64,000 nt of DNA from Aedes albopictus (taxonomy: Eukaryota; Arthropoda; Insecta; Diptera; Culicidae), in assembly GCF_035046485.1 (NCBI RefSeq), contig NC_085137.1, positions 1,713,977 through 1,777,976 of the forward strand. The letters are read 5' to 3'. Made by a program: the position numbers and the translations under genes. Shown piece after piece: positions 47,518 through 58,429 of the stretch. Position 1 is the first letter of the stretch. Every line of letters begins with the position of its first letter. A model generated the notes under the pieces. The model worked only from the letters and a program-made list of their open reading frames with translations. It was not told the origin of the DNA and did no database searches.

Positions 47518-50500
47518 TAGATAACTAAATTTTTCGTCCGTCGAGAAGTACTGCTTTGCACACTGCACTTTTTTTTATTCGACAAGTGCGTCCCACCTTT
47601 TTTAAATCATTTTTTGGCAGTCTTCTAAACAACACAGCACTGTAATAAATTCATCGATTACGTGAAATTGTCCTCACTTTCGTCTGATCTACCGTTTATC
47701 GCGAAAAATTTACGCGTTTTCCACTTTTGTGGTCGAAAACCCGGATCAATTTACATCGCGGTTCACTAAAACGGAAAAGCGTACCGTTAAACTGAGTGAT
47801 ATTGTTCAACCTACGGTGAAATTCATTAAACCGCAGTTCATGTTTATCACGAAACAAGGCTGTTATTTTGGTAATCTTTTTAACTATATCAAATATCATA
47901 CTGCCAATGTGATTTCAATAGATAACAGAACAATCGTTCGCTGTTTATGAGTTGAAATTACATCAAATCAATTAATGTCACCCCATAACACGGTAGTTTT
48001 CTACGGTGAGAGAGAAAAAGTACGAGAGAAGAGAGGAGAAAGTTGTCAACAAAAACGTAAATAAAGTGGTACACAATGGGATAATTGGTAAAAATATTGG
48101 GCAAAATAGAAATTTAAATAAATTTAAAATGTTTTATAAGAACAAATTGTGTTGGTGGGCATATGCAATAAATCAAATGTGTGCCAAAATTCAAAGGTAC
48201 AACTGCTATTTTAACGCAGCTCATTTTGGAACGTTTTTGTTAGTTTATTTGACCAAGTCACACTACACTGTGCGCCGTCTGATTTGTTTGTTTTGAGTGG
48301 GTGGTTGAGAGGGTTATTAGAGCGGGAGCCAAGCTTATTATTACGATTTCGAGCAACCTTCACCTTAAATGGTGAACTTTAGGATTTCATTTTCGGGTGA
48401 AAATTCAGATTATGCGGTAATCAGGATAAGCTCGTTGAAGAACCTGATTCAAAAATATTCAAGAAAATATACAAAGTTAATAGTATTGACAAAATTTGAT
48501 GGAGAATTCCCATCGCCATTATCATTTTCTTCATCCGCTGGAACGTGATAATCCGCAATTTACCATCATTCTTTTTCTATTAGCCTACTACGTGCAATAG
48601 CGATTATTTTCTTCTCGGAAGACAGCCAAGTGACTGATGGATGGTGTTTGGATCTATCCATGTCGAGCGGAAGTGATTGATGGAAAATTTATAATATCGA
48701 CGACGGTTGACATCGTCGCCATTGTTGAACTTGAAAAGTCAATAATCACGTGGTTTGTAGCGACGACCACTCCATGCATCGTCCCGTTCCCGTGTATGTA
48801 CGTTTACACAAAGGACCACTGATTGCGGAAATGTAAACTTACCCCACAACATCCCGCTCCGGATTACCGGCACAAGCTCATGGCCTGCTTGCTCTACATT
48901 GATTTTTATTGAAATGAACATCGGAAAAACAATTAAACAGATCCCTTTCCACTCTCGATTTTTGCTGCTCGAAGCTCAGAGAAGGACCGGAGAAAACAAC
49001 AGATGTGAATCCCCTTGTACCGGGTTTTAATTGTTCGGAAAACAAATACAAAAACGGAAAAACAGAGAGGAAGGATCCTGTCCTGTCCTGTCGCATGGCT
49101 ATAAATTCCATTGTTGCCATTGGTGCAACTCCGGTAGATTTCTAATCGAGGGGAACGCCAGCTCCTCTTATCTTAATCGACGACACTCGCACAGAAAGGC
49201 AAATTCAAGCGATTATCACTTCAAGGTTAATGCGATGTCGTCCGTCCGTTGTCCAAGTTGTCCAATTATAGCCTACTTTGACCTTCTACCTACTATTTCC
49301 TCCTGGAAGCAAACAGAGAACCAGGGCGCCGCCTGTCAACGCGAATCCTCTGGCTGGACTGGATACTACGCGTTCATTACCGTCTCCGTTGACGATGAGC
49401 GCTCAATTAAAGACTCATCAGGTCGGTGCACACAGATGATGCCTAGGACAACAACGGAACAAAGTAGGCCGGATGTTGTCGTCAGCAGCTCGGTGCGCAA
49501 GCAAGGCGCCCGACAAGGGAGAAAAGAAAAACAAACCGATAATTATTTTCTCGCGCTCGATCTAATCTTTCATCCCGGGTCGCAGTAGCCATAGAACACG
49601 GCTGGCTGGCTGTGCCGCGACAGGATGAAACGCCTCCTTGACTAATTTTCTCAAAACAGCAGGCACAGGCAGGCATGCAGTTCGATGTCGACAATATTTT
49701 TCAAGACGTTTATCGCTTTGACACTTTGGAAAGGGATTTGTTCGAAACGGGTGACACTTACTGACTGACTGTGCGAGTGCGTAAATTAACGGCTCGTAAA
49801 AATGAGTCGGTACCCGATCGCAACAGAGTGCTTTGAAGAACTGTAAAATTTTATGTCTGCCAGCAGATGTCATGGGATTATATGCGTTGCGTATAGTGTT
49901 TTAGAAGTGCGATTTGATGGCACGCAGCGCATAAAAGGGCGAGGTTAACCGCTGCGTTCCGTGGCGGCCGTGACATATGGGATCGATTTGAAAAGGTTGC
50001 CTTTTAACTGATTTTCTCAGCTTTTAAGGACAAACGACACAAAATACAGACATTAGCGATACAATGCCACCCTAATGCATCAAGTTGGGAGCAGCTCGCT
50101 GACGGTTTCAGTCAAAAATGACCCCAATGCACAAGGAGGATTAAACTCACTTTTGTGAACGTTGTCAAATCTTCAAATCGCAAAAAATGGAAAGCGCAGT
50201 AGGCGCTGCCGCATGCAGGCGTGTTTTGAGCTGCTTGTCACATTTCTTTCGCGTTCGCTAGTTTTCGCGATTCCGCTGACGGTTTGGACGGTGCTACACC
50301 ATCCGGACCAAGATCCGGATAGTTCTTCTGCGGGTGAAACAGTGTTTGTTCTGTGTTAATATTGATGGAATCACTGATTTTGATAAGAAATGTGAAGGAT
50401 CGAATCCAAGTTTAGTTCCACGGTGCTGAAACGTCTGATAGCAAACAAAAGTGTTTCCGAGTCTTTTGCGTGATTGCTTGCCCTTTTATTCATCTCGAGT

Positions 50501-50560
50501 CTCCCAAACGGTGCCAAAGTTCATATCGAGTGTCGAAATTTGTCGTCAAATCCGAATTTT
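47518..50560. other. Unassigned sequence
   Basis: No gene is supported. The longest frame outside arrays is 49031-49588 on the plus strand (185 codons), with no recognisable domain, signal peptide or repeat. 48600-50350 is less AT-rich and non-repetitive. Confidence 0.3.
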
Positions 50561-50564
50561 GCTA

Positions 50565-51860
50565 TCCGGTCCCAGAAGTTCCTAAGGAATTCCACAAGGA
50601 GTTTCTCGGGCATTTATCAAGGAATTACTCGGGAATTCCTCCAGGAGTTGCTCGGGAATTCATTCTGGAGTTCCAAGGGAATTTCTCCGGAAGATCCTCG
50701 GGAATTTCTTCAGAAGTTCTTCGAGAATTCTTCCAGGAGTTCCCAGAAAATTCCTTCATGTATTCCTCGGGATTTTCTCCTAGGGTTTTTTTAGATTGCT
50801 CCAGGAGTTACTCGGGAATTCTTCCAGAGTTCATCGGGAATTTTTCCACGAGTTCCACTAGGAGTTTCTCGGGAATTCATTATGGAGTTCCAAAGGAATT
50901 TCTCCAGGAGTTCCTCAAAAATTACTTCAGAAGTTCTTAGAGAATTCCTTTAGGTGTTCCTTGAGAAATTTTTCAAGAGTTCCTCGGAAATTCTACATGA
51001 ATTCCTGGGGATTTTCGCAGGAGTTTGCCAAAAACTTTTATGCAATTCAGTGTCATAATTTCTATTTTATACTATTCATTTCATTATCATAATGGCCAAC
51101 TTTTCCGTACCGGTTCATAATGCAACTGAAATGAGTTGCATAATGAAAAATAGTTGCATAATGTTCATAATGCAACTCATTTCAGTTGCATTATGAACAT
51201 TATGCAACTCAAATGAGTTGCATTATGAAGAAATCATTGCATAAAATTTTGTATGGAACTCGTTGCCAAACTCGACTTTTTCAGCACTCTTCGTATTTAT
51301 CCAACTCGGCAAGCCTCGTTGCGTACGACTCGTGCTGAAAAAATCAACTTTTTGCAACTCGTCACATAAATAACTATTTCAGGACTTCCTCAGGAATTAC
51401 TTGAGAATTCCTTTATGCGATCCTCTAGAACTCCCATAAGAATTGCTATAAAATTCCTTGGAAAATTGCTCCATGTATTCCTCTGAATTCTTCTAGGAGT
51501 TCCTGAGGCAATCCTCCTGGAGTTCATTGGATTTTTTGGGGATTCCTCTAGGGTTTACTCGGGAATTCTTCCAGAGTTCCTCGGGAATTTCTCCTTCAGT
51601 TGCTCGGATTCTCGGGTATGCCTCTAGGAGAATACCTCTAGGAGTTTCGGAAACTCCTCCAGGTGTTTCTCGATAATTCTCAAAGGAGTTTTTTTTTTTC
51701 GGGAATTTCTCTAGGAACTCCTTGGAAATTCCTCCAGAAGTTCATTGAGAATCTCTCTAGCATTTTCTCGGAAATTCTTCCAGAAGATTCTCGGGAACTG
51801 TTTCAGGAGTTTATCGGAAATTCATCTGGATATACCTATGAATACCTTCAGGAAATCGTC
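50565..51860. repeat. 23 bp degenerate array, CTCGGGAATTCCTCCAGGAG strand
   Basis: GGGAATT starts occur at 50631, 50654, 50677 and 50700, with GAGAATT at 50723: a 23-base period. The array is interrupted by a foldback repeat at about 51040-51380. Frames of up to 156 codons here have no support as genes. Confidence 0.82.
51040..51380. repeat. Foldback repeat built on TTCATAATGCAACT
   Basis: 51114-51147 and 51164-51197 are complementary except for one base, and a third half-unit follows to 51229. A second hairpin (GACTTTTTCAGCAC against GTGCTGAAAAAATC) lies at 51273-51345. No coding sequence or target duplication is seen, but it interrupts the array on both sides. Confidence 0.6.
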
Positions 51861-53330
51861 GGGAATTCCCGGGAAACTCCTGGAGTAGATTTTCTGGGGA
51901 CCAAGAGTAAACCCCGAGGAACTGCCGGAAAAGAACCTCGAGAAACTATGAAGAACTGCTCGTGGAATTCTTGGAGGGATTCCCGAGAAACATGTAAATC
52001 CTCAGAATATTCCCGAGGAATCCCAAGAGGAATTACCAAGGAACTCCTGGAGGATTTCCCGAAAAACTTTTTTATGAAATTCCTGAAGGAATTGTCGATG
52101 AACTTCTGGAGAAATTCCCGAGAAACTCCTGCTAGAATTTCCGAAGAACTCCTGGAAGGAATTCACCGAGGATCTCCTGTAGAAATTCCGGAGGATCTCT
52201 GGAAGGAATTCCAGAAGACCCTTGGATGAATTCTTAAGGAACTCCTGGAGGAATTGTTGAGGATCTTTCGGCGAAATTCTCGTCAATTTACTCCATGGAT
52301 CTCCTGAGGGAATTTCCGATAAATTCCTGGAGGATTTTTCGATGATCATTTGAAGGAGTTTTCGAGGATCTCCTGGAGAAATTCTCGTGTAACTCCTGAA
52401 AGAATTACCGAGCAACTCCAGGAGGAATTAACGAGAATCTCCTGGAGGAACTCCTGCAGGAACTCCTCAAACTCCTGGAAGAATTCTCGATACGATTTCG
52501 ATTCGATTCGACCTCCTAGAGGAATTCCCGATGAAGTTCTAGAGGAATTCCCGAGCAACTCCTGTAGGAATTTCCAAGCACTCCTGGGAGAATTGCCAAG
52601 GAATTCCTGGAGGAATTCCCGATAAAGTTCCGGAAAACTCCCGAGGAACTCCGACAGAAACTTTCAAGGAACTTCTGTAAGAATTGCCGAGGACTTCCTG
52701 GAGGATTTTTCGAGGATATTCTGGAGGAGTTCCCGAGGATCTCCTGGTGGAATTCCTTAAGAGCTCCTAGAAGAATCCCCGGAGAACTTCTGGAAGAATT
52801 TCCGAGGAAGTCCTGGAGGAATTGCCGAGGAACTCCTGTAGAATTTTCATAGGAACTCCTGGAGGAACTTGTAGAAGAATTCCTGGGAGAATTTTCGGGA
52901 AACTCGGAAAACTTATGAAAGAATTCCGGTGGAACTCCTAGAGGATTTTTCGAGGAACTTCTGGCAGAATTCCTGAGGATCTCCTGGAGAAATTCCTGGC
53001 GATCTTTTGGAGGAACTGCCGAAGACCTGCATGAGGATTTGCTGAGGATCTTCTGCAGGAATTCGAGAGGAATTCTTGGGAAAATTCTCGAGGATCACTT
53101 GGGGGAATTTCCGAGGATGATCTGGGGGAATTCCCGATGAATTCCCAGGGATCTTCTGAAGATATTCGCGAGGACTTCCTGGGAGAATTGCGAAGGAATT
53201 CCTAGAGAAATTCCCGGATTTTTTTTTGTGGAACTCGTGAAAATAAATCCGAGGAACTTGTTTAGGAATTTTCGGGAAAACCCCTGAAAATTGCCATGAA
53301 AATTCTGGAGAGAAGCATGCAATTTTTGCT
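51861..53330. repeat. 23 bp degenerate array, reverse-complement orientation
   Basis: CCGAGGAACTCCTGGAGGAATT-like units are the exact complement of the pattern at 50565-51850. The switch is at GGGAATTCCCGGG near 51860. A period of 23 is visible near 52800 (GCCGAGGAA repeats). The 188-codon frame 51663-52229 crosses the switch and is an artefact. Confidence 0.82.
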
Positions 53331-55092
53331 GGATGACCTCACGGTATATTCCATCATATAAACCTAAGTGAGAACATGGCATAAGTTTTTGCTTCTAACA
53401 TAAATTTTATACTAAAGTCACAATATGGGGTGTGAAGACATTTTGGCGTGCCTTGTGAAAACATTTGAAAATTTCACCTGGCATCCCTGGTATGTGGTGT
53501 GACTTTGGTTGGGTCCAGTATTTTCACGACTTTGGCTGATATATGACAGTGTGCCCTTATACCCATAATTTAGTGAGTGATGAAGCTGAGTTTGTTCTAA
53601 TGATGACGGACAGCGTGCGCAAGCCTGCACTGTAAACCCATTTCCATGGTGACGGCAACGCTACTATGGATGGTTATCGGTAAGGTAGTTCTGAGTTAAT
53701 ACCTTTCAACTTCCGGGTTAAAGATGATTTAAGTTTTTAGTGTGAAATTCAGTAAAAATCATACAGACAACTTTCATTACACCATTGCCGGACAATGAGA
53801 GTCGAACTGTAAACTCAAATTTTCGAATCGCAAAAATTTTCGGTTCCCCGATGAATTATACTCAAATTTTCCAAGAATTGATAAAAGCTTCAGAAACACA
53901 GTGCCGAGGTTTTCTTCGATGCAACCATGGTTACCCAGAAGAACAGATTCGTGCCTTTCAAACGGTTGCTTTGTTGTCCGGATCCATCAAGTCTAGGAAA
54001 TCGGTTTCCTTCGATGTCTGCGCGATGGCAGTTACGATTTTCTCGCTTTTCTCCCGGAGCAAAATCAATTTCCTGGCATATCCGCACTCACTCACTCCCT
54101 TTTGCCTTGGTCAACCGCAAGAAGATGAAGACACGAAGAATGCCCTTACACCACCGTGCGACGTGGCGCTTCATTTCGGTCGTTAATTACCGCCTTCTAT
54201 TTCCGCACCCCGTCTTTTCTTTGATGGCTTCTATACCTCCACGAAGAGGTATGATGTAGTTCCGTAGAAAGGATCCGATTGACTACCGACTGACGACGAC
54301 TGCCTCTGTTATAGATATTATTTACGACCCGAGATGAATCGAAATTTATGGCTCAGCTCTAGGGGGATCCTTATTATTCAAGATTTATTGCTAGACTATC
54401 CAATTCCACCTGTTGCACACCTTAACCACGGATGTACCTTAAATCGTATCACCGAAAGCAATGAAGAAATTGTAGCTATATCTCTATTGAGTATCGTTTC
54501 AAATACTCTGTCAAATTCAATATTGCGCTGTTATTTCCTGGAGGTAAAACATCAACCGCATCCCATTCCACCAGCTTTGAAATTGAAACACTAAGCAGAT
54601 CCGCTTCTACGGAAAGACATTTTCAATTTAGAGCTCAAAAGAAGCTTTGTTTTCCAATTTTCGTATCACCCACACCGCCAGCAAAGCAGCTTGGTCTCTG
54701 TTGGCAACTTTGTCGTCCATTGCAGCTGTACTTTATTATCATGGTGGTGCTCGTCAGTCCTCTCCTCTCTATCGTCATCTATTATGGAAAGTACCGGCGC
54801 CCGAAGTTAGCCCCGTGGTGGCCATTTGGCCAAGGTTATGATCTTGTTAGGTTCGAGACAGTGTGTATATAAGTTATGATAACTGTTATGCGGCATAAAA
54901 TCAGCACAGTAATGGCCGTTTTGTTTAGTCCGAGATAGCAGCCTACTAAGGGAGACTGATTTTTTTGGGCTATGTTTACTGTGTCGAAACAGACGCTATA
55001 AAAGTGTTCCAGTGATGTTTGTAAAATAGAAATCTCCATAATTGTCATTAGATTTGTGTGGAGATGTTGACATTAAAACAATAAGAAACTAT
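53331..55092. other. Unassigned sequence
   Basis: No gene is supported. Overlapping plus-strand frames at 53785-54259 have no domain. No complete mobile element is recognised. Confidence 0.3.
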
Positions 55093-56098
55093 GGATACCT
55101 GTGCTCCATCCCTAGAAGCAGAGGACCAAGGAGTGACATTAAACTTCTTAGCAAAGTCACTCCCACCGATTTACGGAAACTTGCAATTTCATAAAACTAA
55201 GCGGTTGGTACGAGATGCCCCCACCTGTCCCCACTTATTAGTTGTTTTGTAGAATTAACAACGCTGCACAGTAGGCCAGGCCGCTTTAATGCTTGTAATG
55301 CATCTCTATCGATTCTATCATTTTCCAGGATTCTTTCTACGAATGACTGTGTATTAGTGTGGGTCACCGGAACCGTTTTCTCAGATCAAAGCTTTTTTGG
55401 TTCCGTTTCGGGTCCTGAGTATCTGTGCAAAATTTGAGCACGATCGGTTGCGTCTACACTTTGCGCATTGCAATTGGAATTTGTATGGGATTTTGTGTGG
55501 GAAAATATACTTTTTTTGCTTTTAGCCATAAGTTGAAAAAGTTTGTCTGAAACTTTTTACCCGATACTATAAAATGATAGCCTAGGTTGTTCTGAAAAAC
55601 TTTGTTGAAGACCGCAAAGCGATCCGATGCTTGTGAAAAAAGTTATAACCAACGAACCGCATGCATGTGTTTTTGTTTTAACATGTAAAGGAATAACAAT
55701 AGCAACAAAATCATGCTGTTTCGCCAAGCAATGTCAACGCTATAACTTTTTTCATAAGCACCAGATCACTTCGCGGTCTTCGACAAAGTTTTTCAGGACA
55801 CTCTAGCCTATGTTTTCGCTTTAACGGCTACACGGTTTTAGAAAAATTCGAGCTTGTTATGAGAGAAATGCAAAAAAGTGTGTTTTCCCATGTAAAACCC
55901 CATACAAACTTCAAACGCGATGCGCAAAACGTAGACATAACCGATCGTTCCCAAACTTTGCACACTTATTTGGGTACTAAAATGGGATCAAAAAAACTTT
56001 GATCTGATGGGATACCATTGAATTTTTATTTTTTCCATATAAACGATGACCCACTCTACTGTGTATGTGTAGACTAAACTAGACTAGACTAGACTAGA
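55093..56098 (-). mobile_element. Second copy of the TAGTC-end repeat, split by a hAT-type element
   Basis: 55093-55354 and 56059-56098 together match 13127-13446 in reverse complement and end in (AGACT)n. The interruption is the element at 55355-56058, and the unoccupied target is seen at 13149-13156. Confidence 0.72.
55347..56066. mobile_element. hAT-type foldback MITE, 8 bp target duplication
   Basis: The ends TAGTGTGGGTCACCG (55355) and the complement of TAGAGTGGGTCATCG (to 56058) are flanked by CTGTGTAT at 55347-55354 and 56059-56066. The interior is also largely self-complementary (TTATAACTTTTTTCA and GCGGTCTTC blocks). 704 bases, no coding capacity. Confidence 0.85.
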
Positions 56099-56990
56099 AA
56101 ACACTAAAAAACAGGAAGAAGGACAATTGCTTCAGGAGATGTCATATGTCTGGCTGCAAAAGATAATCCAATCATAAATTTCGCATTTGTCTCATCTTGT
56201 TTAATTCTTAATTCCTGGTACTCGCATGACATAAAAATAAACTGCACCACAAAAACTTCCAGAAGCTAGATAGCTACGTGAGTACACCTGAAATTTTGCG
56301 GTAGGCCATAAAAAAAAGTTAGGACAGGCGATTAAAATTTTTGGAATTGTTTTCATAACTCCATCATCCAAAGACACGAAATGCGCTGCCAACCTGGAGG
56401 CTGGAGAAAAGTTTTGTGCGTGACTGACTGAATGATGCACAGCGACCCTCCTCATCTGCCTTTGAACTGCGTTTAGCTTAGGGTATAACTGTAACCGCGC
56501 TCGCGTTTGTCTCCGGAACCGATTTCGGGATTGGGATCTTGTTTAAAATGGGTTTTTGGTAGCGCTATTAATCCTACCACCGAAAACGCTACACACTCGT
56601 AAAATGGTTTTATGGCTTTATGATGTCAATCTCTTTCTGGCGCTGATTTTTACAGAAATGAGAGGGATGCAGTTCGGCCCAGTTGATAGACCAAGATCTC
56701 TCTCATTTCCTATCGAGCTTTTTACATTTGAAAATGCAGAAATCGTTTCGATTTTATAGTATGGTATTACCCAAATCTCAACATAGGATTCATATTATTT
56801 GTCTTAAAGAGCTTTTAAAGACTCAAGAAGAATTTGATAAAATGCTTGCATCTCGTCATTCAAAAATACGGTGAAGTTTCGATTTTCAATTCATAAGTCA
56901 GCATTAAGGTTTAAGAAATCGACCATAATAAGCTATCCATTTGCATTGTCAGGTCGTATAGTAGCTTCTGGGATTGCTTCTGGGGATTTT
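56099..56990. other. Unassigned sequence
   Basis: No gene, complete element or repeat is recognised. Confidence 0.3.
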
Positions 56991-57480
56991 TAAAGTATTT
57001 ATCTTATAGAGATTTTACTTCAGATACATCCAGGGATCTCTCCGAGTGTTTTCTCGACGATTTCTACTGATGAACCTCCAGGCAAACATTTCTTTAAAGG
57101 GATATTCTAAACTACCTCCAGGTATTATACTGAATTTCAGTAGTACCTACACTGCCGTGAATTGCATATCAGTCTCATCTTTGCTGGTTTTCCTATGCAA
57201 ATGGGACAGATATGCGATTCACGGCAGTACAGAGATTCATTCAGCGACTCTTCTGAAGATTGCTTCAAAAATTTCTACGAGAATTCTTTTTGGAAGTCCT
57301 TCAAAGATTTCCTCAGAAAGTCCTTCAAAAACCCTTCGAAGCCGGAGGATCCCAGCGATGAAACCGTACATATCAAACGTGTTCGACGCCATCGAGGTTA
57401 CGGCAGCCGAGGCGAAATAGTTCGGCTCCAAAGGGTTAAGGAAGGCCTCCGATGATTCCTTCAAAAAATGCATCAAACAA
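56991..57480. repeat. Degenerate array, C-rich strand
   Basis: TCCTTCAAAAATTCCTC-like units, interrupted by the hairpin at 57149-57231 and followed by a SINE. Confidence 0.55.
57149..57231. repeat. Hairpin repeat sharing a loop with 2324-2374
   Basis: CACTGCCGTGAATTGCATAT pairs with ATATGCGATTCACGGCAGT, with a loop containing TTTGCTGGTTTTCCTATGCA. It lies inside an array. Confidence 0.6.
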
Positions 57481-57490
57481 CTCTTCTGCA

Positions 57491-57675
57491 TGGAGTGTGG
57501 AGCGGACCTGGTGTGATGGTTAGAACACTTGACTATCACGCCGAGGACCTGGGATCGAATCCCACTCCCGACAAACTCGCAAAATGTGAGTTCCGAAGGA
57601 AGAGGAAGGGAAGTAAAGCGTGGGTCCCGAGATGAACTAGCCCAGGGCTAAAAATCACGTTAATACAGAAAAAAA
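57491..57675 (+). mobile_element. tRNA-related SINE, plus strand
   Basis: The tRNA-like head (GGTGTGATGGTTAGAAC, GGGATCGAATCCCACTCCC) is followed by the body and an A tail. The 12-base duplication AACTCTTCTGCA flanks it at 57479-57490 and 57676-57687. Same family as the copies at 11677, 29103 and 62230. Confidence 0.9.
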
Positions 57676-57710
57676 ACTCTTCTGCAATTAAAAAAGTCAA
57701 GTCGAGTCAA

Positions 57711-57770
57711 GTACAAGACACTGAAGACGACCTTACAGTCGAGGTCGAAATACGTATCTGTCAAAGGATG
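57711..57770 (+). ncRNA. Hammerhead-ribozyme-like motif, Penelope type
   Basis: GACA (57718-57721), CTGAAGA (57722-57728), one extra C, GACC (57730-57733), loop, GGTC (57744-57747), GAAA (57748-57751), then a self-complementary stretch ATACGTAT (57751-57758, sharing the last A) and TGTC (57760-57763), which pairs with GACA to close helix I. Layout and minimal helix III match hammerheads of Penelope-like elements, which may act as dimers. The extra C after CTGAAGA is a departure from the strict consensus, so activity is uncertain. It lies in a sequence of about 170 bases related to 58259-58375. Confidence 0.6.
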
Positions 57771-57864
57771 CAAATTCTTAGTGGAATTCAAAGGAACCGT
57801 ACTTAACCCGATTTTCTTTTTATTTACAGATATTCCCCTAACAAGCCCAGGTTAATCATCATCT

Positions 57865-58140
57865 TCTGCAATGCTTTCGAGGATTCTTTCAGAAATTCCT
57901 ATAAGGATTGCATCAGTAAAGTCTGCAGAAATCCTTCACGTATTCTTCCAGGTTTCTTTACGTATTCCTCACAGAATTACTTCAGACATTCCTCCGCAAA
58001 ATATATCTGACAATCCTCCAGATTATTCTAAAGATTCCCTTCAAGAACTCGTCAAAGGATTCTCACAAGGAATTCCACCTTCAGAACTCCTCTACAGGCC
58101 CCTTTAAAAACTTCTTTAAGGAATTCTTAAAAAAAAAATC
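57865..58140. repeat. Degenerate array, C-rich strand
   Basis: CAGAAATTCCTCC-like units continue the pattern of 56991-57480. Confidence 0.5.
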
Positions 58141-58151
58141 CACCAACCAAT

Positions 58152-58337
58152 TTGTCGGAATTCTTTGTGTTTGCATCCTATAATAGATACGCATTTCGAG
58201 CTCAACCGGTCAACAGGCTCAACAGGTCGGTTCCAGTGTCTCGTACCTGACTAGACTTGTACGAGACAATGAAGACGATCTTACAGTTGAGGTCGAAATA
58301 CGTATCTACTATAGAAGGTGCAAACACATAGTTGGAA
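58152..58337. ncRNA. Head-to-head pair of hammerhead-like Penelope ends
   Basis: The plus unit has GACAATGAAGACGATC, GGTCGAAA and ATACGTAT (58265-58305); the box C of CTGAAGA is changed to A. The minus unit (58152-58246) carries GAGACACTGGAACCGACC and CGAAATGCGTATC in complement. They meet at GTCTCGTAC (58238-58246) and GTACGAGAC (58259-58267). Both cores are damaged, so self-cleavage is unlikely. Confidence 0.55.
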
Positions 58338-58429
58338 TTTCTGTTACTTACAGGTGTTTCATTAACACGCCCAGGTTTATCAGGTTCCGAAATCTTTCCT
58401 AGTGGTTTAAGATTTTTTACGTATACCTT

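Noticed and set aside
49031..49588. 185-codon plus-strand open frame, the longest outside arrays
   Set aside because: No domain, no repeat or family resemblance, no splice context; length alone is not enough in 64 kb.
51663..52229. 188-codon plus-strand open frame
   Set aside because: It crosses the strand switch of the 23 bp array and has only repeat-derived composition.
57491..57675. tRNA gene
   Set aside because: A-box- and B-box-like words belong to a SINE with body, A tail and target duplication; there is no cloverleaf.
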